Part shown: piece by piece, positions 33,285-45,281 of the stretch
How positions within the stretch are numbered: the first letter of the stretch is position 1
Layout: every line of letters begins with the position of its first letter
Assembly: GCA_902574215.1 (NCBI GenBank)
Contig: CACGMR010000003.1
Span: 1-64,000, forward strand
Length of the DNA: 64,000 nt
Direction of reading: 5' to 3'
Origin: an uncultured Pelagibacteraceae bacterium
GTDB lineage: Bacteria; Pseudomonadota; Alphaproteobacteria; Pelagibacterales; Pelagibacteraceae
Made by a program: the position numbers and the translations under genes
Notes under the pieces: model-generated
What the model was told of the DNA's origin: nothing
The model's database searches: none
Seen by the model: the letters and a program-made list of their open reading frames with translations, nothing else

Positions 33285-35201
33285 TTAATTTTTCACAACT
33301 CTTATTGTCTCCTTTTGAAACAAAATATCAGCAATTTTCTTAGAAATTTGAGAACTGTTTAATCCAGCTTTATCGTACATTTTTTTTGGATCATCTTGTT
33401 CAATAAATTCATCTGGTAAAGTCATTGATCTAAATTTTAAACCTTTATCAAATACTCCTTTTTCAGCTAATAAATTTTTAACATGGGAACCAAAACCGCC
33501 TATTGATCCCTCTTCAACAGTTATCATAAGCTCATGTTCCTTAGCAGATTTTAGTATAAGTTCTTCGTCTAAAGGCTTAGCAAATCTGGCGTCTATCAAA
33601 GTTGTTGAAACTCCTTTTGCTTTTAATTCCTCTATAGCTAACTTACACTCCTCAAGTCGAGTACCGAGGTTTAAAATACAAACTTGTGTCCCTTGTTGGA
33701 CGACCCTCCCTTTACCAATTTCAATTTTTTCATCTATTGATGGGAGATCAACACCTACTCCAGTTCCTCTTGGATATCTTATTGCAGAAGGTCTGTCATT
33801 TATATCTACTGAAGTATTAATCATTTTAACTAGTTCGGCTTCATCACTTGCTGCCATTACTACAAAGTTAGGTAAAGTTGATAAGTAAGTTATATCAAAT
33901 GAACCAGCATGTGTTGATCCATCAGCACCAACTAATCCTGCTCTATCTATCGCAAATCTAACTGGTAAACTTTGAATGGCAACATCGTGGACAACTTGAT
34001 CATATGCTCTCTGTAAAAATGTAGAATAAATTGCAGCATATGGTTTGTATCCCTCAGTTGCTAAACCAGCTGCAAAAGTCACAGCATGTTGTTCAGCTAT
34101 TCCTACGTCAAACATTCTACTTGGAAACTCTTTTCCAAAAATATCCATACCAGTCCCTCCTGGCATTGCTGCTGTGATTCCAACTATTTTACTATCTTTT
34201 TTTGCATGTTTCACTAACGTATTAGCAAAAACTTTTGTATAAGCTGGAAGATTAGATTTACTCTTTAACTGTTCTCCAGTCTCAACGTTAAATTTTGATA
34301 CTCCATGATAATGATCATTTGCTTTTTCTGCATAAGAATAACCCTTCCCTTTTTGAGTTTTAATATGGATCATTATTGGACCCTGATGTCTTGAGTCTTT
34401 TGCATTTTTTAAAATCGGAACTAGACTTGATAAATCATGACCATCTATAGGGCCTGCGTAATAAAAACCTAGTGAACTAAACAATGTGCCTCCTGTTACT
34501 GCTGAACGGAAAAAATCTTCTGCTTTTCCTGCTTTAGCACTAAATCTTTTTGAAAATGCAGATGTAATTAACTTTAAGGTTTCCCTTAAACTAAAATATA
34601 TCTTACCAGTAAATAATTTTGCCAAGTAAGTTCTCATTGCTCCGACTGGTTTTGCAATTGACATATCGTTATCATTTAAAATAACAATCATTTTTGTCTT
34701 TGACGCTCCAGCATTATTCATAGCTTCGTAAGCCATACCTGCACTAATCGCTCCATCACCTATGACGGCTATTACATTGGAAGACTTATTTTCTAATTTA
34801 TTTGCCTCAGCAATTCCTAATGCTGATGAAATAGATGTTGAACTGTGGGCTGCTCCAAATGGGTCATACTCACTTTCAGATCTTTTTGTAAAACCTGATA
34901 AACCATTACCCTGTCGTAAAGTTCTAATTTTATCTTTTCTTCCAGTTAAAATTTTATGAGGGTAAGATTGATGACCAACATCCCATATTAATTTATCGTT
35001 TGGTGTATCAAAAACATAATGAAGCGCAACTGTCAATTCAACCACTCCTAAACCAGCACCAAGGTGACCTCCTGTTTCTGAAACAGCACTTATCATTTCC
35101 TCTCTAACCTCATCAGCAACTTTTTGTAAATTTTCTTCAGAAACTTTTCTTAAATCAGATGGAAAGTTGATATCATTTAAAAATTGATAATTTTTTTTCA
35201 T
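33285..35201 (-). CDS. dxs: 1-deoxy-D-xylulose-5-phosphate synthase
   Basis: [23 protein letters not shown], full-length DXS. Confidence 0.96.
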   Translation of the reverse strand: MKKNYQFLNDINFPSDLRKVSEENLQKVADEVREEMISAVSETGGHLGAGLGVVELTVALHYVFDTPNDKLIWDVGHQSYPHKILTGRKDKIRTLRQGNGLSGFTKRSESEYDPFGAAHSSTSISSALGIAEANKLENKSSNVIAVIGDGAISAGMAYEAMNNAGASKTKMIVILNDNDMSIAKPVGAMRTYLAKLFTGKIYFSLRETLKLITSAFSKRFSAKAGKAEDFFRSAVTGGTLFSSLGFYYAGPIDGHDLSSLVPILKNAKDSRHQGPIMIHIKTQKGKGYSYAEKANDHYHGVSKFNVETGEQLKSKSNLPAYTKVFANTLVKHAKKDSKIVGITAAMPGGTGMDIFGKEFPSRMFDVGIAEQHAVTFAAGLATEGYKPYAAIYSTFLQRAYDQVVHDVAIQSLPVRFAIDRAGLVGADGSTHAGSFDITYLSTLPNFVVMAASDEAELVKMINTSVDINDRPSAIRYPRGTGVGVDLPSIDEKIEIGKGRVVQQGTQVCILNLGTRLEECKLAIEELKAKGVSTTLIDARFAKPLDEELILKSAKEHELMITVEEGSIGGFGSHVKNLLAEKGVFDKGLKFRSMTLPDEFIEQDDPKKMYDKAGLNSSQISKKIADILFQKETIRVVKN

Positions 35202-36070
35202 TTTTTTCTATTCAATATATATTCCAATGTTTCATTTGTTTTTTTAGATCTTGAACCGTATTTTTTTAAATTTTTATTAATATCTTCTATTATTTTATCA
35301 CAATACTTAACTGAGTCATCATAACCTATTAAATTTATAAGTGTTGCCTTACCTCTTTTTTGATCTTTTCCTGTTTTTTTCCCAGCTTGTTTAGATTTAC
35401 TTTTCAAATCAATTAAATCATCAGCTATTTGGAATAAAAGACCAATTTTTGATCCAATATTTTCAAAAAATTTAATTTCTTGTATTTTTTTTCTCTTAAT
35501 TATTGCTGGAGCCGCACAACAAAAACTAAATAACATTCCTGTTTTCTTTATTTCCATTTCTAGTATTTTATTCTTTGATATTTTCTTTTTCTCATAGCTC
35601 AAATCTAAATATTGCCCACCAGCTATCCCTAAATGACCTGAACATTCTGATAATTTTTTGATTAAGTTGATTTTTATCTTTTCATTTAATTTCAATTTAG
35701 GACTTGATAAAATTTCAAAAGCTAAAGTTAGTAATGAATTTCCTGCTAGAACTGCTGTAGACTCACCAAATTTAATATGAGTTGAAGGTTTTCCTCTTCT
35801 TATATCATCATCATCCATGCAGGGTAAATCGTCATGAATAAGTGAATAAGCATGAATACATTCAACGGCCGACCCAACTATTATCAATGTTTTATAATCA
35901 ATTGAAAATAATGACCCTAAGTCAATTAATATTTTAGATCTTATTTTTTTTCCACCTGGAAATAAACCATACTTCATTGGTGACATTAAATTAGAATATT
36001 TCTGTGAATTAATATATTTTTTAAGAAATATATTTGTATCCTTAGCTATTTTATTAAGCTGTTTTTTCAT
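35198..36070 (-). CDS. ispA: Farnesyl/geranyl diphosphate synthase
   Basis: [20 protein letters not shown] and DDLID motifs; between dxs and xseB. Confidence 0.92.
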   Translation of the reverse strand: MKKQLNKIAKDTNIFLKKYINSQKYSNLMSPMKYGLFPGGKKIRSKILIDLGSLFSIDYKTLIIVGSAVECIHAYSLIHDDLPCMDDDDIRRGKPSTHIKFGESTAVLAGNSLLTLAFEILSSPKLKLNEKIKINLIKKLSECSGHLGIAGGQYLDLSYEKKKISKNKILEMEIKKTGMLFSFCCAAPAIIKRKKIQEIKFFENIGSKIGLLFQIADDLIDLKSKSKQAGKKTGKDQKRGKATLINLIGYDDSVKYCDKIIEDINKNLKKYGSRSKKTNETLEYILNRKK

Positions 36071-36302
36071 TTTTTTTAGTTATCTCTTTAATCTTTTTAT
36101 TTGTCTCTTCCCCAATAGATTTAAAATTTTTATGAAATTTCTTTTCAATAATATTATTTAATTTTAAAAGTTCTTGATAACTGTCAACTGAATTGTTTAA
36201 ATCATTTTCCTTCTCTAGAGACTCTATAATCTTATTTACTTTTTCTGTAAGCTGCTCAACTGAATACTGATCATAATCAAGTGGTAATATTTTATCTTTC
36301 AT
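36054..36302 (-). CDS. xseB: Exonuclease VII small subunit
   Basis: Short coiled-coil ORF directly upstream of ispA/dxs. Confidence 0.75.
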   Translation of the reverse strand: MKDKILPLDYDQYSVEQLTEKVNKIIESLEKENDLNNSVDSYQELLKLNNIIEKKFHKNFKSIGEETNKKIKEITKKNEKTA

Positions 36303-36322
36303 ATAATAATAATTATTAATAC

Positions 36323-37255
36323 ATGAAATCTATTCAATCAAATATCAAAAAAGCAAAAAAATATTTAGATAATAATCATTGTATTGCAGTACCAACAGAA
36401 ACTGTTTATGGATTGGCTGCAAACGCTTACTCTAACAGTGCCGTTAAGAAAATATTTAGTCTTAAAAAAAGACCATTAAACAATCCGCTTATTGTCCATT
36501 ATTATGATATTCAAAGACTTAAAGAGGACTGTGATATAAATGATAACTTAGTAAAACTTTACAAAAAATTTTCTCCAGGTCCAATAACTTATGTTTTGAA
36601 ATTAAAAAGTGATTCTAAAATATCAAAATTTGTCACTAATAATAAAAAAAGTATTGCCGTACGTTTTCCTAGACATAAATTGTTCAGAAATTTATTAAAA
36701 AATTTAGATTATCCAGTAGCTGCCCCTAGTGCAAATATATCCTCAAGATTAAGTTCGGTTAAACCATCTGATGTAAAAGAAGAATTTGCTTCAAAAATAA
36801 AATATATTTTAAATGGAGGAAAAAGTAAAATTGGAGTTGAGTCCACAATATTAAATCTTATAGAAAAGCCCTCACTTTTAAGATATGGAGGCCTGGATAC
36901 TAAAAAAATTGAAAATGTTTTAAAAAAAAAATTATTAATTAATACAAATTCAAAAAAAAAATTATCACCTGGTTTATTTCCGTTACATTATTCACCTGGT
37001 ATACCTTTAAGAGTCAATGTTAAAAAACCAAAAAAAGATGAGGCTTATTTATTAATAAAAAAAAGAAAATCAAAATTAAAAAGCTATTATTATTTATCCA
37101 AAGTGAAAAATATAAATGAAGCGGCAAAGAATTTATATTCAACTTTAAGAAAAATTAAAAACGATGGTTATAAAAAGATTGCAGTTGAGACGATACCAAA
37201 CAAAGGTCTTGGCAAAACAATTAATGATAGATTAAGGAGAGCCTCTAAATATTAA
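36323..37255 (+). CDS. tsaC: Threonylcarbamoyl-AMP synthase (Sua5/YciO family)
   Basis: AVPTETVYGLAANAYS, KRPLNNPLIVHY, with Sua5-type C-terminal domain. Confidence 0.88.
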   Translation: MKSIQSNIKKAKKYLDNNHCIAVPTETVYGLAANAYSNSAVKKIFSLKKRPLNNPLIVHYYDIQRLKEDCDINDNLVKLYKKFSPGPITYVLKLKSDSKISKFVTNNKKSIAVRFPRHKLFRNLLKNLDYPVAAPSANISSRLSSVKPSDVKEEFASKIKYILNGGKSKIGVESTILNLIEKPSLLRYGGLDTKKIENVLKKKLLINTNSKKKLSPGLFPLHYSPGIPLRVNVKKPKKDEAYLLIKKRKSKLKSYYYLSKVKNINEAAKNLYSTLRKIKNDGYKKIAVETIPNKGLGKTINDRLRRASKY

Positions 37256-37977
37256 TGAAAAATTCTATTGAAGTAATCAATCTTTCAAAAAAATATAAAG
37301 ATAAAGAAGCAGTAGCTAATATTAATTTTAAAATTAATGAAAATGAAATGGTTGGTTTGTTAGGACCTAATGGATGTGGAAAAACTACAACTATTGGAAT
37401 GATTTTAGGATTATTAAAACCAAGTAGTGGCAAGGTTTTAATCAACGGAGAGAATATTGAAAAAAATAAAATCTCTCTTCTTCATAAAATGAATTTTATT
37501 TCACCATATATTGAATTACCTAAAAAACTTAAAGTTAAACAAAATTTAATTGTTTATGGAAAATTATATAACATTCAAAATTTAAATGACCGAATAGATT
37601 ACCTTGCAAATAAACTTAGATTAAAAGACCTTTTAAACAAAATTACTGGAGAACTTTCCTCTGGACAAAAAAATAGAGTGAGTCTTGCTAAAGCTCTAAT
37701 AAATGATCCAACGGTACTTTTATTGGATGAACCTACTGCCTCACTAGATCCTGAAACTGGTGATTTTGTAAGATCTTTTTTAGAAGATTACAAAAAGGAA
37801 AAAAAAATATCAGTTTTGCTCGCCTCTCATAATATGGAAGAAGTAAAAAGATTATGTAGTTCTGTTTTAATGATGAAAGATGGTTTAATAGTGGATAGAG
37901 GAACTCCTGAAGAATTAATAACAAAATATGGAAGAAGAAATTTAGAGGAAGTATTTTTAGAAATTGCGAGAAAATAA
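37255..37977 (+). CDS. ABC transporter ATP-binding protein
   Basis: GPNGCGKTTTIG, LSSGQKNRVSLAKAL, DEPTASLDP. Confidence 0.9.
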   Translation: MKNSIEVINLSKKYKDKEAVANINFKINENEMVGLLGPNGCGKTTTIGMILGLLKPSSGKVLINGENIEKNKISLLHKMNFISPYIELPKKLKVKQNLIVYGKLYNIQNLNDRIDYLANKLRLKDLLNKITGELSSGQKNRVSLAKALINDPTVLLLDEPTASLDPETGDFVRSFLEDYKKEKKISVLLASHNMEEVKRLCSSVLMMKDGLIVDRGTPEELITKYGRRNLEEVFLEIARK

Positions 37978-37979
37978 AA

Positions 37980-38771
37980 ATGAATTTAATTAGAATTTAC
38001 GGTCTTTTTTTAAGACACTTTTATTTAATAACTAGATCATTTCCAAGAATATTAGATTTAATTTATTGGCCTTCAATTCAAATTACTCTTTGGGGATTTA
38101 TTTCTAATTTTTTTGCAGCTCATAGCTCTTATTACAGTGGTGCAGTAGGAGTTATTCTTTCATGTGCAATTCTTTATGATTTTTTATTTAGAACTAGTAT
38201 TGGCTTTAATATGTTGTTTTTAGAAGAAATTTGGAGCAGGAATTTTACAAACCTATTTATTGCACCGATGAAAATTAGCGAGATAATTGTCTCTCTAGTT
38301 TTTACTGCTTTAATAAGAGCATTAATTGGTTTGATCCCAGCTATACTATTAACTTCTCCTTTGTTTGGTATATCTTTACTAAAACTTGGTCTTCCTTTAG
38401 CATTTCTTTTCTTGAGTCTGTATTTATTTGGAATAACACTTGGTCTTTTTGTTTCAGCAGGATTGTTAAGATTTGGACCATCTTTTGAGAATATTGCTTG
38501 GTCTACCATGTTTTTATTAGCCCCTTTTGGCTGCATTTACTATCCAGTTGAAACACTCCCAGGAATCTTTCAGTCAATCGCTTTTGCACTTCCATTAGTT
38601 TATATTTTTGAGGAGACCAGAAATATCTTGGTCAATGGAATGGTAAATTATGAAAATATCATTAATGCAATCTATCTGAACGGGTTTTATTTAATTTTTT
38701 CTATATTTGTATTTTATTACTCTTTCGACAAAGCAAGAGATAAAGGAACTTTAATAAATATAGGTGAATAA
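37980..38771 (+). CDS. ABC-2 type transporter permease
   Basis: Multi-TM protein partnered with the preceding ATPase. Confidence 0.83.
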   Translation: MNLIRIYGLFLRHFYLITRSFPRILDLIYWPSIQITLWGFISNFFAAHSSYYSGAVGVILSCAILYDFLFRTSIGFNMLFLEEIWSRNFTNLFIAPMKISEIIVSLVFTALIRALIGLIPAILLTSPLFGISLLKLGLPLAFLFLSLYLFGITLGLFVSAGLLRFGPSFENIAWSTMFLLAPFGCIYYPVETLPGIFQSIAFALPLVYIFEETRNILVNGMVNYENIINAIYLNGFYLIFSIFVFYYSFDKARDKGTLINIGE

Positions 38772-38773
38772 AC

Positions 38774-38850
38774 TGGTGCGCCTGCTAGGAGTCGAACCCA
38801 GAACCTCCTGATCCGAAGTCAGGCGCTCTATCCAGTTGAGCTACAAGCGC
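38774..38850 (-). tRNA. tRNA-Arg (anticodon TCG)
   Basis: Minus strand GCGCTTGTAGCTCAACTGGATAGAGCGCCTGACTTCGGATCAGGAGGTTCTGGGTTCGACTCCTAGCAGGCGCACCA; anticodon loop CTTCGGA; CCA encoded. Confidence 0.93.
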
Positions 38851-38873
38851 ATATAGTATTAATATTATATTTT

Positions 38874-39854
38874 ATGGAAAAAAACATTAATTTTATAGTC
38901 AAAGAGGATGAGAAGAATTTAAGGGTTGATGTTTTAATTAACAAAAGAGAGGAATTAATTAGTAGAACTAGAATTAAAAATTTAATTTTAAAAGAAAAGT
39001 TAACACTAAATAATGAAATTATTAAAAGTCCATCAAAAAAAGTCTCAATTGGAGACACTATAAATCTTAAGATCCCAGAGCCTGAAATAGCATCCCTTAA
39101 ACCTTACGAATTTAAATTAGAAATAATATACGAAGATGATGATCTATTAGTAATTAATAAACCTGCTGGAATAATCATGCATCCAGGTGCTGGAAATTAT
39201 GATAAAACAATTGTTAATGCATTGATGCATTATAATAAGAATTCTTTATCAAATATAGGCGATGAGTTAAGACCTGGTATTGTTCATAGAATTGATAAAA
39301 ACACATCTGGTTTAGTTGTAATTGCAAAAAACAATGAAACTCATGAAAATTTATCAAAACAATTTAGTGATCATACAATTATAAGAGAGTACCAACTTTT
39401 AATATGGGGAAAATTAAGACCCTCCTCAGGAAGGATTGAAACATTTATAACTCGAAGTTCAAAAAATAGACAACTTATGGAAGTTAGTAGTTCTAAAGGT
39501 AAGAAAGCTATAACAAATTATAAAACACTTGAAGTTTTCGAAAATCAGAAAACACCAACTTTAAGTTTAGTTGAATGTAAATTAGAAACAGGAAGAACAC
39601 ATCAGATAAGAGTTCATATGAACTTTAAAGGTAATAGTCTAGTTGGAGATGACAAATATAAAAAAAAATATAAAAAATTAAAAAATATTGATTTAGACAT
39701 CCAAAATTCAATTACTAAATTAAATAGACAATTCCTGCATGCAAAAACTTTAGGATTTATGCATCCACGTACTAAGAAAGAGATGATTTTTTCCTCACTT
39801 TTGCCACAAGATCTAAATAATATTCTAAAAATGCTTAGAAACACTGAAGAATAA
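38874..39854 (+). CDS. rluD: RluD-family 23S rRNA pseudouridine synthase
   Basis: S4-like N-terminus and RPGIVHRIDKNTSGLVVIAK motif. Confidence 0.85.
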   Translation: MEKNINFIVKEDEKNLRVDVLINKREELISRTRIKNLILKEKLTLNNEIIKSPSKKVSIGDTINLKIPEPEIASLKPYEFKLEIIYEDDDLLVINKPAGIIMHPGAGNYDKTIVNALMHYNKNSLSNIGDELRPGIVHRIDKNTSGLVVIAKNNETHENLSKQFSDHTIIREYQLLIWGKLRPSSGRIETFITRSSKNRQLMEVSSSKGKKAITNYKTLEVFENQKTPTLSLVECKLETGRTHQIRVHMNFKGNSLVGDDKYKKKYKKLKNIDLDIQNSITKLNRQFLHAKTLGFMHPRTKKEMIFSSLLPQDLNNILKMLRNTEE

Positions 39855-39895
39855 ATTATTGAAAATTAGCTATAATTAATTAAATAAACACTTCT

Positions 39896-40789
39896 ATGAG
39901 TACAACAATGAGTAACAATCTGCCGACCCTTTCTAATGAAGGTGGGCTATCTGCATATTTAGAGCAGATTAAAAAATTTCCGATGTTAGCTGCAGAAGAG
40001 GAATATATGCTAGCAAAAAACTGGAAAACAACTGGTAATATTAAAGCTGCAGAAAAACTAGTCACTAGTCACTTAAGATTAGTTGCAAAGATTGCTATGG
40101 GCTACAAAGGATATGGTTTGCCTATTAATGAGATGATTTCAGAGGGAAATGTAGGTCTTATGCAAGCTGTTAAGAAATTTGAACCAGAAAAAGGTTTTAG
40201 ATTGGCAACTTATGCAATGTGGTGGATTAAGGCTTCTATCCAAGAATATATTTTAAGATCTTGGAGTCTTGTCAAAATTGGAACTACTACTGCTCAAAAA
40301 AAATTATTTTTTAATTTAAAGAAAATTAAAAATCAAATTTCTCCAGAAACTGAAGGTGACTTAAGAGATGAACACGTTGATCATATCGCTAATAAGCTTG
40401 ATGTAAGTAAAGAAGAAGTTGTTTCAATGAATAGAAGACTTTCTGGAAAGGAATTCTCCCTAAATGCCCAAGTTGGAGAAGATGGCGATGAATGGCAAGA
40501 CTGGTTGGTTGATAAAGAACTTGATCATGATTTAAAATTTGCTCACCACGAGGAAATGGAGCAAAGAAAAGATTTATTAAAAGACTCTATTAAAGTTCTT
40601 AACGATAGAGAAAGAGAAATTTTATACTCTAGAAGACTTAATGATGACCCAACTACACTAGAGGATTTAAGTAAAAAATATAAAATTAGCAGAGAAAGAG
40701 TTAGACAAATTGAAAATAAAGCATTTGAAAAACTCCAAAAGCACATGCTTCTATTGGCTAAATCAAAAAATCTTTTACCTGCAAATTAA
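39896..40789 (+). CDS. rpoH: RNA polymerase sigma-32 factor
   Basis: [51 protein letters not shown]. Confidence 0.92.
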   Translation: MSTTMSNNLPTLSNEGGLSAYLEQIKKFPMLAAEEEYMLAKNWKTTGNIKAAEKLVTSHLRLVAKIAMGYKGYGLPINEMISEGNVGLMQAVKKFEPEKGFRLATYAMWWIKASIQEYILRSWSLVKIGTTTAQKKLFFNLKKIKNQISPETEGDLRDEHVDHIANKLDVSKEEVVSMNRRLSGKEFSLNAQVGEDGDEWQDWLVDKELDHDLKFAHHEEMEQRKDLLKDSIKVLNDREREILYSRRLNDDPTTLEDLSKKYKISRERVRQIENKAFEKLQKHMLLLAKSKNLLPAN

Positions 40790-42078
40790 ACCTCAAAAGG
40801 GTTTTCAATTAAAATAGTATCTTCTCTTTCTGGACTAGTTGAGATACTTGATACTTTTGCTCCAATAAAATCTTCAACAGCAAAAATATATTTTTTTGCA
40901 TTTTCAGGCAATGAGTCTAGATTTTTAAATCCATTTGTAGAAACTTTCCAACCTGGAAAAGTTTCATAAATTGGCTTTATTTTTATTTGATCTTCTACAG
41001 CAGCAGGTAAATAATCTAATCTTTTACCATCAAGCTCATAAGCAACACACATTTTAATTTCATCTAATTCATCGAGAACATCTAATTTCGTTAAAGCGAT
41101 ACCATCAATTCCTGAAACTTTAATAGTTTGCCTTACCAAAACACCGTCAAACCATCCGCATCTTCTTTTTCTACTTGTAACAGTTCCAAATTCCTTTCCA
41201 CGTGTTCCTAAAAGTTCACCAACATCATCTGTTAACTCTGTAGGAAAAGGACCTTCCCCAACTCTTGTAGTATAAGCTTTTGTAATTCCAAGAACATAAT
41301 TAATCGAATTAGGCCCACAACCAGTTCCTGTAGCTGCGCTTGAGGCAACAGTATTAGATGAAGTTACAAAAGGATAAGTTCCATGATCTACATCAAGTAA
41401 AATACCTTGGGCTCCTTCGAATAAAATTCTCTTTTTTTGTTTTTTAAATTGATCAATCTTTAGCCAAACTGGCTGAGAAAATTCTAATATTTTGGGTGCT
41501 ATTTTAAGCAAATCAGATTTAAGCTGATCTTTTTCAAAAATTTTTTTTCCTAGGCCTTTTCTAATTGCATTATGATGAACTAGTACAGAGTCGAGTCTTT
41601 GTTCTAAATTTTTTTCAGATCTTAGATCCATAACTCTTATAGATCTTCTTCCAACTTTATCTTCGTATGCAGGTCCAATTCCACGTCTTGTAGTTCCTAT
41701 TTTGCTTTTTCCTGCTGCATCCTCTCTAATCTCATCCATTTCTCTATGAAAAGGCAAAATTAAATTTGCAGACTCAGAAATAATAAAATTATTTACATTT
41801 ACTTCTACGCCTTTAGATTTTATTTCTTCTATTTCCTCTAATAAAGCCCATGGATCTACTACAACTCCATTACCAATAATTGATATTTTACCTTTTCTAA
41901 CTATTCCAGATGGCAGTAGTCTCAATTTATATGTAACACCATCAATCACTAAAGTATGGCCAGCATTGTGACCTCCTTGGAATCTTATTACTACATCAGC
42001 CTGTTCAGATAACCAATCAACAATTTTTCCTTTACCTTCGTCACCCCATTGAGATCCAACAACGACTATATTTTTCAT
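40786..42078 (-). CDS. purA: Adenylosuccinate synthetase
   Basis: [26 protein letters not shown]. Confidence 0.96.
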   Translation of the reverse strand: MKNIVVVGSQWGDEGKGKIVDWLSEQADVVIRFQGGHNAGHTLVIDGVTYKLRLLPSGIVRKGKISIIGNGVVVDPWALLEEIEEIKSKGVEVNVNNFIISESANLILPFHREMDEIREDAAGKSKIGTTRRGIGPAYEDKVGRRSIRVMDLRSEKNLEQRLDSVLVHHNAIRKGLGKKIFEKDQLKSDLLKIAPKILEFSQPVWLKIDQFKKQKKRILFEGAQGILLDVDHGTYPFVTSSNTVASSAATGTGCGPNSINYVLGITKAYTTRVGEGPFPTELTDDVGELLGTRGKEFGTVTSRKRRCGWFDGVLVRQTIKVSGIDGIALTKLDVLDELDEIKMCVAYELDGKRLDYLPAAVEDQIKIKPIYETFPGWKVSTNGFKNLDSLPENAKKYIFAVEDFIGAKVSSISTSPEREDTILIENPFEV

Positions 42079-42890
42079 TATTTAAATTTTCTGTTTACTT
42101 TTAAGGAAGTGAGATGGTTAATTGGGCCATTACCTTTTCCATATTTAGGGTTTGATTTTATTGCAGAATTTACATACTTAATTCCAAGCTCACAAGATTT
42201 CTTTACTGTTTTTCCACATGATAAAAAAGTTGTAACAGAGCTAGATAAAGTACAACCTGTACCATGAGTATTCTTAGTTTTGTAACGCTCGCTTTTGAAT
42301 ATCTTTAGATCTTTTGTGTTTATCAAAATATCTAATACATTTTTATGTTTTAAATGACCACCTTTTATAAGTACATTTTTAGCTCCTAAACCTATAAGTT
42401 TATTAGCGGCAAAAATCATATCCTCTTTTGTTATAATTTTTGTTTTAGTTAAAATTTCTGCCTCAGGAATATTGGGAGTGATAAGTGATACTTTTTTAAT
42501 TAGTTTTAATTTTAAAAATTGAATAGCTTTACTATCTATCAGTTTAGCCCCTCCTTTAGCAACCATTACTGGGTCTAATACGATTTTTTTAACTTTAATT
42601 ACATCCAAAGCTTTTAGCACCATTCTAATAACCTCTGAAGAATGCAGCATACCAATTTTTATTGCATCAGGTCTTATATCTTTACAACTATAAATAATTT
42701 GATTAAAGATTTCTTTTGGATTTATCCCAACAATTGATTTTACACCTGTGGTATTTTGTGATGTGACTGCAGTTATTGCTGTCATTGCATAAGAACCAAG
42801 AGCAGTGATAGTTTTTATATCAGCTTGAATACCTGCTCCACCAGATGAGTCAGATCCTGCAATAATTAAAATTTTAGAATTAGGTTTCAA
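42078..42890 (-). CDS. thiD: Hydroxymethylpyrimidine (phosphate) kinase
   Basis: [18 protein letters not shown] ... [14 protein letters not shown]. Confidence 0.93.
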   Translation of the reverse strand: MKPNSKILIIAGSDSSGGAGIQADIKTITALGSYAMTAITAVTSQNTTGVKSIVGINPKEIFNQIIYSCKDIRPDAIKIGMLHSSEVIRMVLKALDVIKVKKIVLDPVMVAKGGAKLIDSKAIQFLKLKLIKKVSLITPNIPEAEILTKTKIITKEDMIFAANKLIGLGAKNVLIKGGHLKHKNVLDILINTKDLKIFKSERYKTKNTHGTGCTLSSSVTTFLSCGKTVKKSCELGIKYVNSAIKSNPKYGKGNGPINHLTSLKVNRKFK

Positions 42891-42891
42891 T

Positions 42892-44223
42892 TTATTTAAT
42901 TTTTTTCGTAATCATGTTCACACATTTATATAGAAGAGCTTTGTTTTCACTTTCTCCCATTACTCTTATTTTAGACTCTGTACCTGATTTTCTTACTAAA
43001 ATTCTTCCATTACCTTTAATTAATTTTTCTGCATTTTTTATAATTTTTTTTATTTCTGGTTTGTTAATAATATTTTTATCCTTTACCTCGATATTTTCTA
43101 AAAGTTGAGGTGTTTTCTTAAATTGTTCAAAAAATTCACTTGCCTTTTTTCCTTTTCTTAAAGCAAAAAGAGCTTCTAATGCTACTAACAAACCATCTCC
43201 TGTAGTTGCAAATTTACCTAAAATAATATGTCCTGATTGTTCACCACCTAAATTAAATTTATATTTTTGCATTTTTTCTTTAACATATCTATCTCCAACA
43301 TTTGCCCGCAAAAATTTTATTCCTTTAGATTTAAAATATTTTTCTAAACCATAATTTGACATTAATGTTCCAACAACTCCCCCTTTTAACATTTTTTTAT
43401 TTTTCCATCTTGTTGCTAAAGCAGCTATAATTTGATCTCCATCTATTATATTGCTTTTCTCATCACACATTATAATTCTATCAGCATCTCCATCTAAAGA
43501 TATTCCGATATGTGCTTTATATTTTTTTACAGCAGATCTAATGTTTCTTGGAAAAGTTGATCCACATTTTTTATTAATATTTAAACCATTTGGTTTGACA
43601 CCTATTGCTATCACTTTAGCTCCTAATGATTTCAATAATTCAGGACCTGCCTTATAACCAGCGCCGTTTGCACAGTCGATTACTATTCTTAGTCCTCTTA
43701 AATTGAACTCTTTTGTGAAATTTTTTTTTAATATTTTAATATAGTTTTTAGTGCCTGTTTCTAATCTTTTAACTCTTCCTAATTTTTCAGAATGCGAGAG
43801 ATTTTTTGAAATTTTCTTATCAATGAGACTTTCAATTTTTTTTTCTATTTTATCTGATAATTTCATTCCATCAGGACCAAACAATTTTAAACCATTGTCA
43901 AAATGTGGATTATGAGAAGCGGTAATCATTATACCCATATTCGCCTTCATCTCTTTTGTTAACATTGCCAACGCGTTAGTTGGTAAGGGTCCTAGGGTAT
44001 AAACATGCATACCAGCTGAAGCCAAACCTGAGACAAGAGCCGGTTCAAGTGTATATCCAGACAATCTCGTATCTTTTGCAATTATTGCTGTTTGTTTTCT
44101 TTTTTTTTGAGATTTAAAGTATGTTCCACTAGCAAGTCCAAATTTAAAGAACATATCTCCATTTATATATTTGCTGTTAACTGCACCTCTTATTCCATCT
44201 GTTCCAAAATATTTTTTTGCCAT
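42892..44223 (-). CDS. glmM: Phosphoglucosamine mutase
   Basis: KYFGTDGIRGAVN, ITASHNPHFDNG. Confidence 0.95.
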   Translation of the reverse strand: MAKKYFGTDGIRGAVNSKYINGDMFFKFGLASGTYFKSQKKRKQTAIIAKDTRLSGYTLEPALVSGLASAGMHVYTLGPLPTNALAMLTKEMKANMGIMITASHNPHFDNGLKLFGPDGMKLSDKIEKKIESLIDKKISKNLSHSEKLGRVKRLETGTKNYIKILKKNFTKEFNLRGLRIVIDCANGAGYKAGPELLKSLGAKVIAIGVKPNGLNINKKCGSTFPRNIRSAVKKYKAHIGISLDGDADRIIMCDEKSNIIDGDQIIAALATRWKNKKMLKGGVVGTLMSNYGLEKYFKSKGIKFLRANVGDRYVKEKMQKYKFNLGGEQSGHIILGKFATTGDGLLVALEALFALRKGKKASEFFEQFKKTPQLLENIEVKDKNIINKPEIKKIIKNAEKLIKGNGRILVRKSGTESKIRVMGESENKALLYKCVNMITKKIK

Positions 44224-45275
44224 TAATTTTTGATTATCTGATTAAAAACTTTAATACCTTGCATAATTTCATTAACATCATGAATTCTTAAAATCTGAAT
44301 TCCTTGCATCATTAAATAAATTGAAGAAGCCATAGTTCCACCGATCCTTGTTTCGCTATCATTCTTTTTTGATATATCTTTAATAAATCTTTTTCTTGAA
44401 TTCCCTACTAGTATAGGAAAACCTAATGAATGAAAAATAGAAACACCTCTTATAAGATTCATATTATGTTTCAAATTTTTTCCAAATCCAATTCCAGGAT
44501 CTAAAATTATATTATTATGTTTAATACCTTTAGACCTTATTAACTTAATCTTATCTTCAAAATAATCATATATATCTAATAATACATTTTTATATATTGG
44601 ATTCTTTTGCATATTTTCTGGTGTCCCAACTGAATGCTGTATTACAAATGGAATTTTATACTTTTTTAAAACATTTATTGTTTTAGGATCATGACTTAAT
44701 CCCGAAACATCGTTAATAAGTTTAACCCCCATTCTAATACCATTTTCCATAACTGCAGATTTTCTTGTGTCTAAAGATATTGGTATTTTTTTTACAATTA
44801 ATTTTAATGTCTTATTAATTCTATACCATTCACGATTTTTATTTACTTCCTTTGATCCTGGTCTTGTAGACTCTCCACCAACATCTACTAACGAAGCACC
44901 AGTTTTATATAAATTGATAGCATGACTGACACCTTTATTTTTTTTGTTAAATTTTCCTCCATCGGAAAAACTATCAGGAGTTAGATTTAAAACACCCAAT
45001 ATATTTGGAATTTTTTTAAAATTTAAATTTGAAAAATTTATTTTTTTTGACCTAATTTTTTTTAAATCTGAATTTATTTTTATTTTTAGTTTTTTTGGTA
45101 AATTTCTAATTTTATTTATTGAAATTTTTCTAATTTTTTTTCTTGTAATTATCTCAACATGGTCAAAAGATATTTCTTTAATCTGATGTAAAGGTATAGA
45201 TTGTTTTTTCTTTACTAAAATTTTTGATTGTTTACCGAAGTAGAAATTACACGCTCTTGTGTAATATCTTGGCAT
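44223..45275 (-). CDS. folP: Dihydropteroate synthase
   Basis: ILGVLNLTPDSFSDGGKF, DVGGESTRPGS. Confidence 0.93.
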   Translation of the reverse strand: MPRYYTRACNFYFGKQSKILVKKKQSIPLHQIKEISFDHVEIITRKKIRKISINKIRNLPKKLKIKINSDLKKIRSKKINFSNLNFKKIPNILGVLNLTPDSFSDGGKFNKKNKGVSHAINLYKTGASLVDVGGESTRPGSKEVNKNREWYRINKTLKLIVKKIPISLDTRKSAVMENGIRMGVKLINDVSGLSHDPKTINVLKKYKIPFVIQHSVGTPENMQKNPIYKNVLLDIYDYFEDKIKLIRSKGIKHNNIILDPGIGFGKNLKHNMNLIRGVSIFHSLGFPILVGNSRKRFIKDISKKNDSETRIGGTMASSIYLMMQGIQILRIHDVNEIMQGIKVFNQIIKN

Positions 45276-45281
45276 TATTTA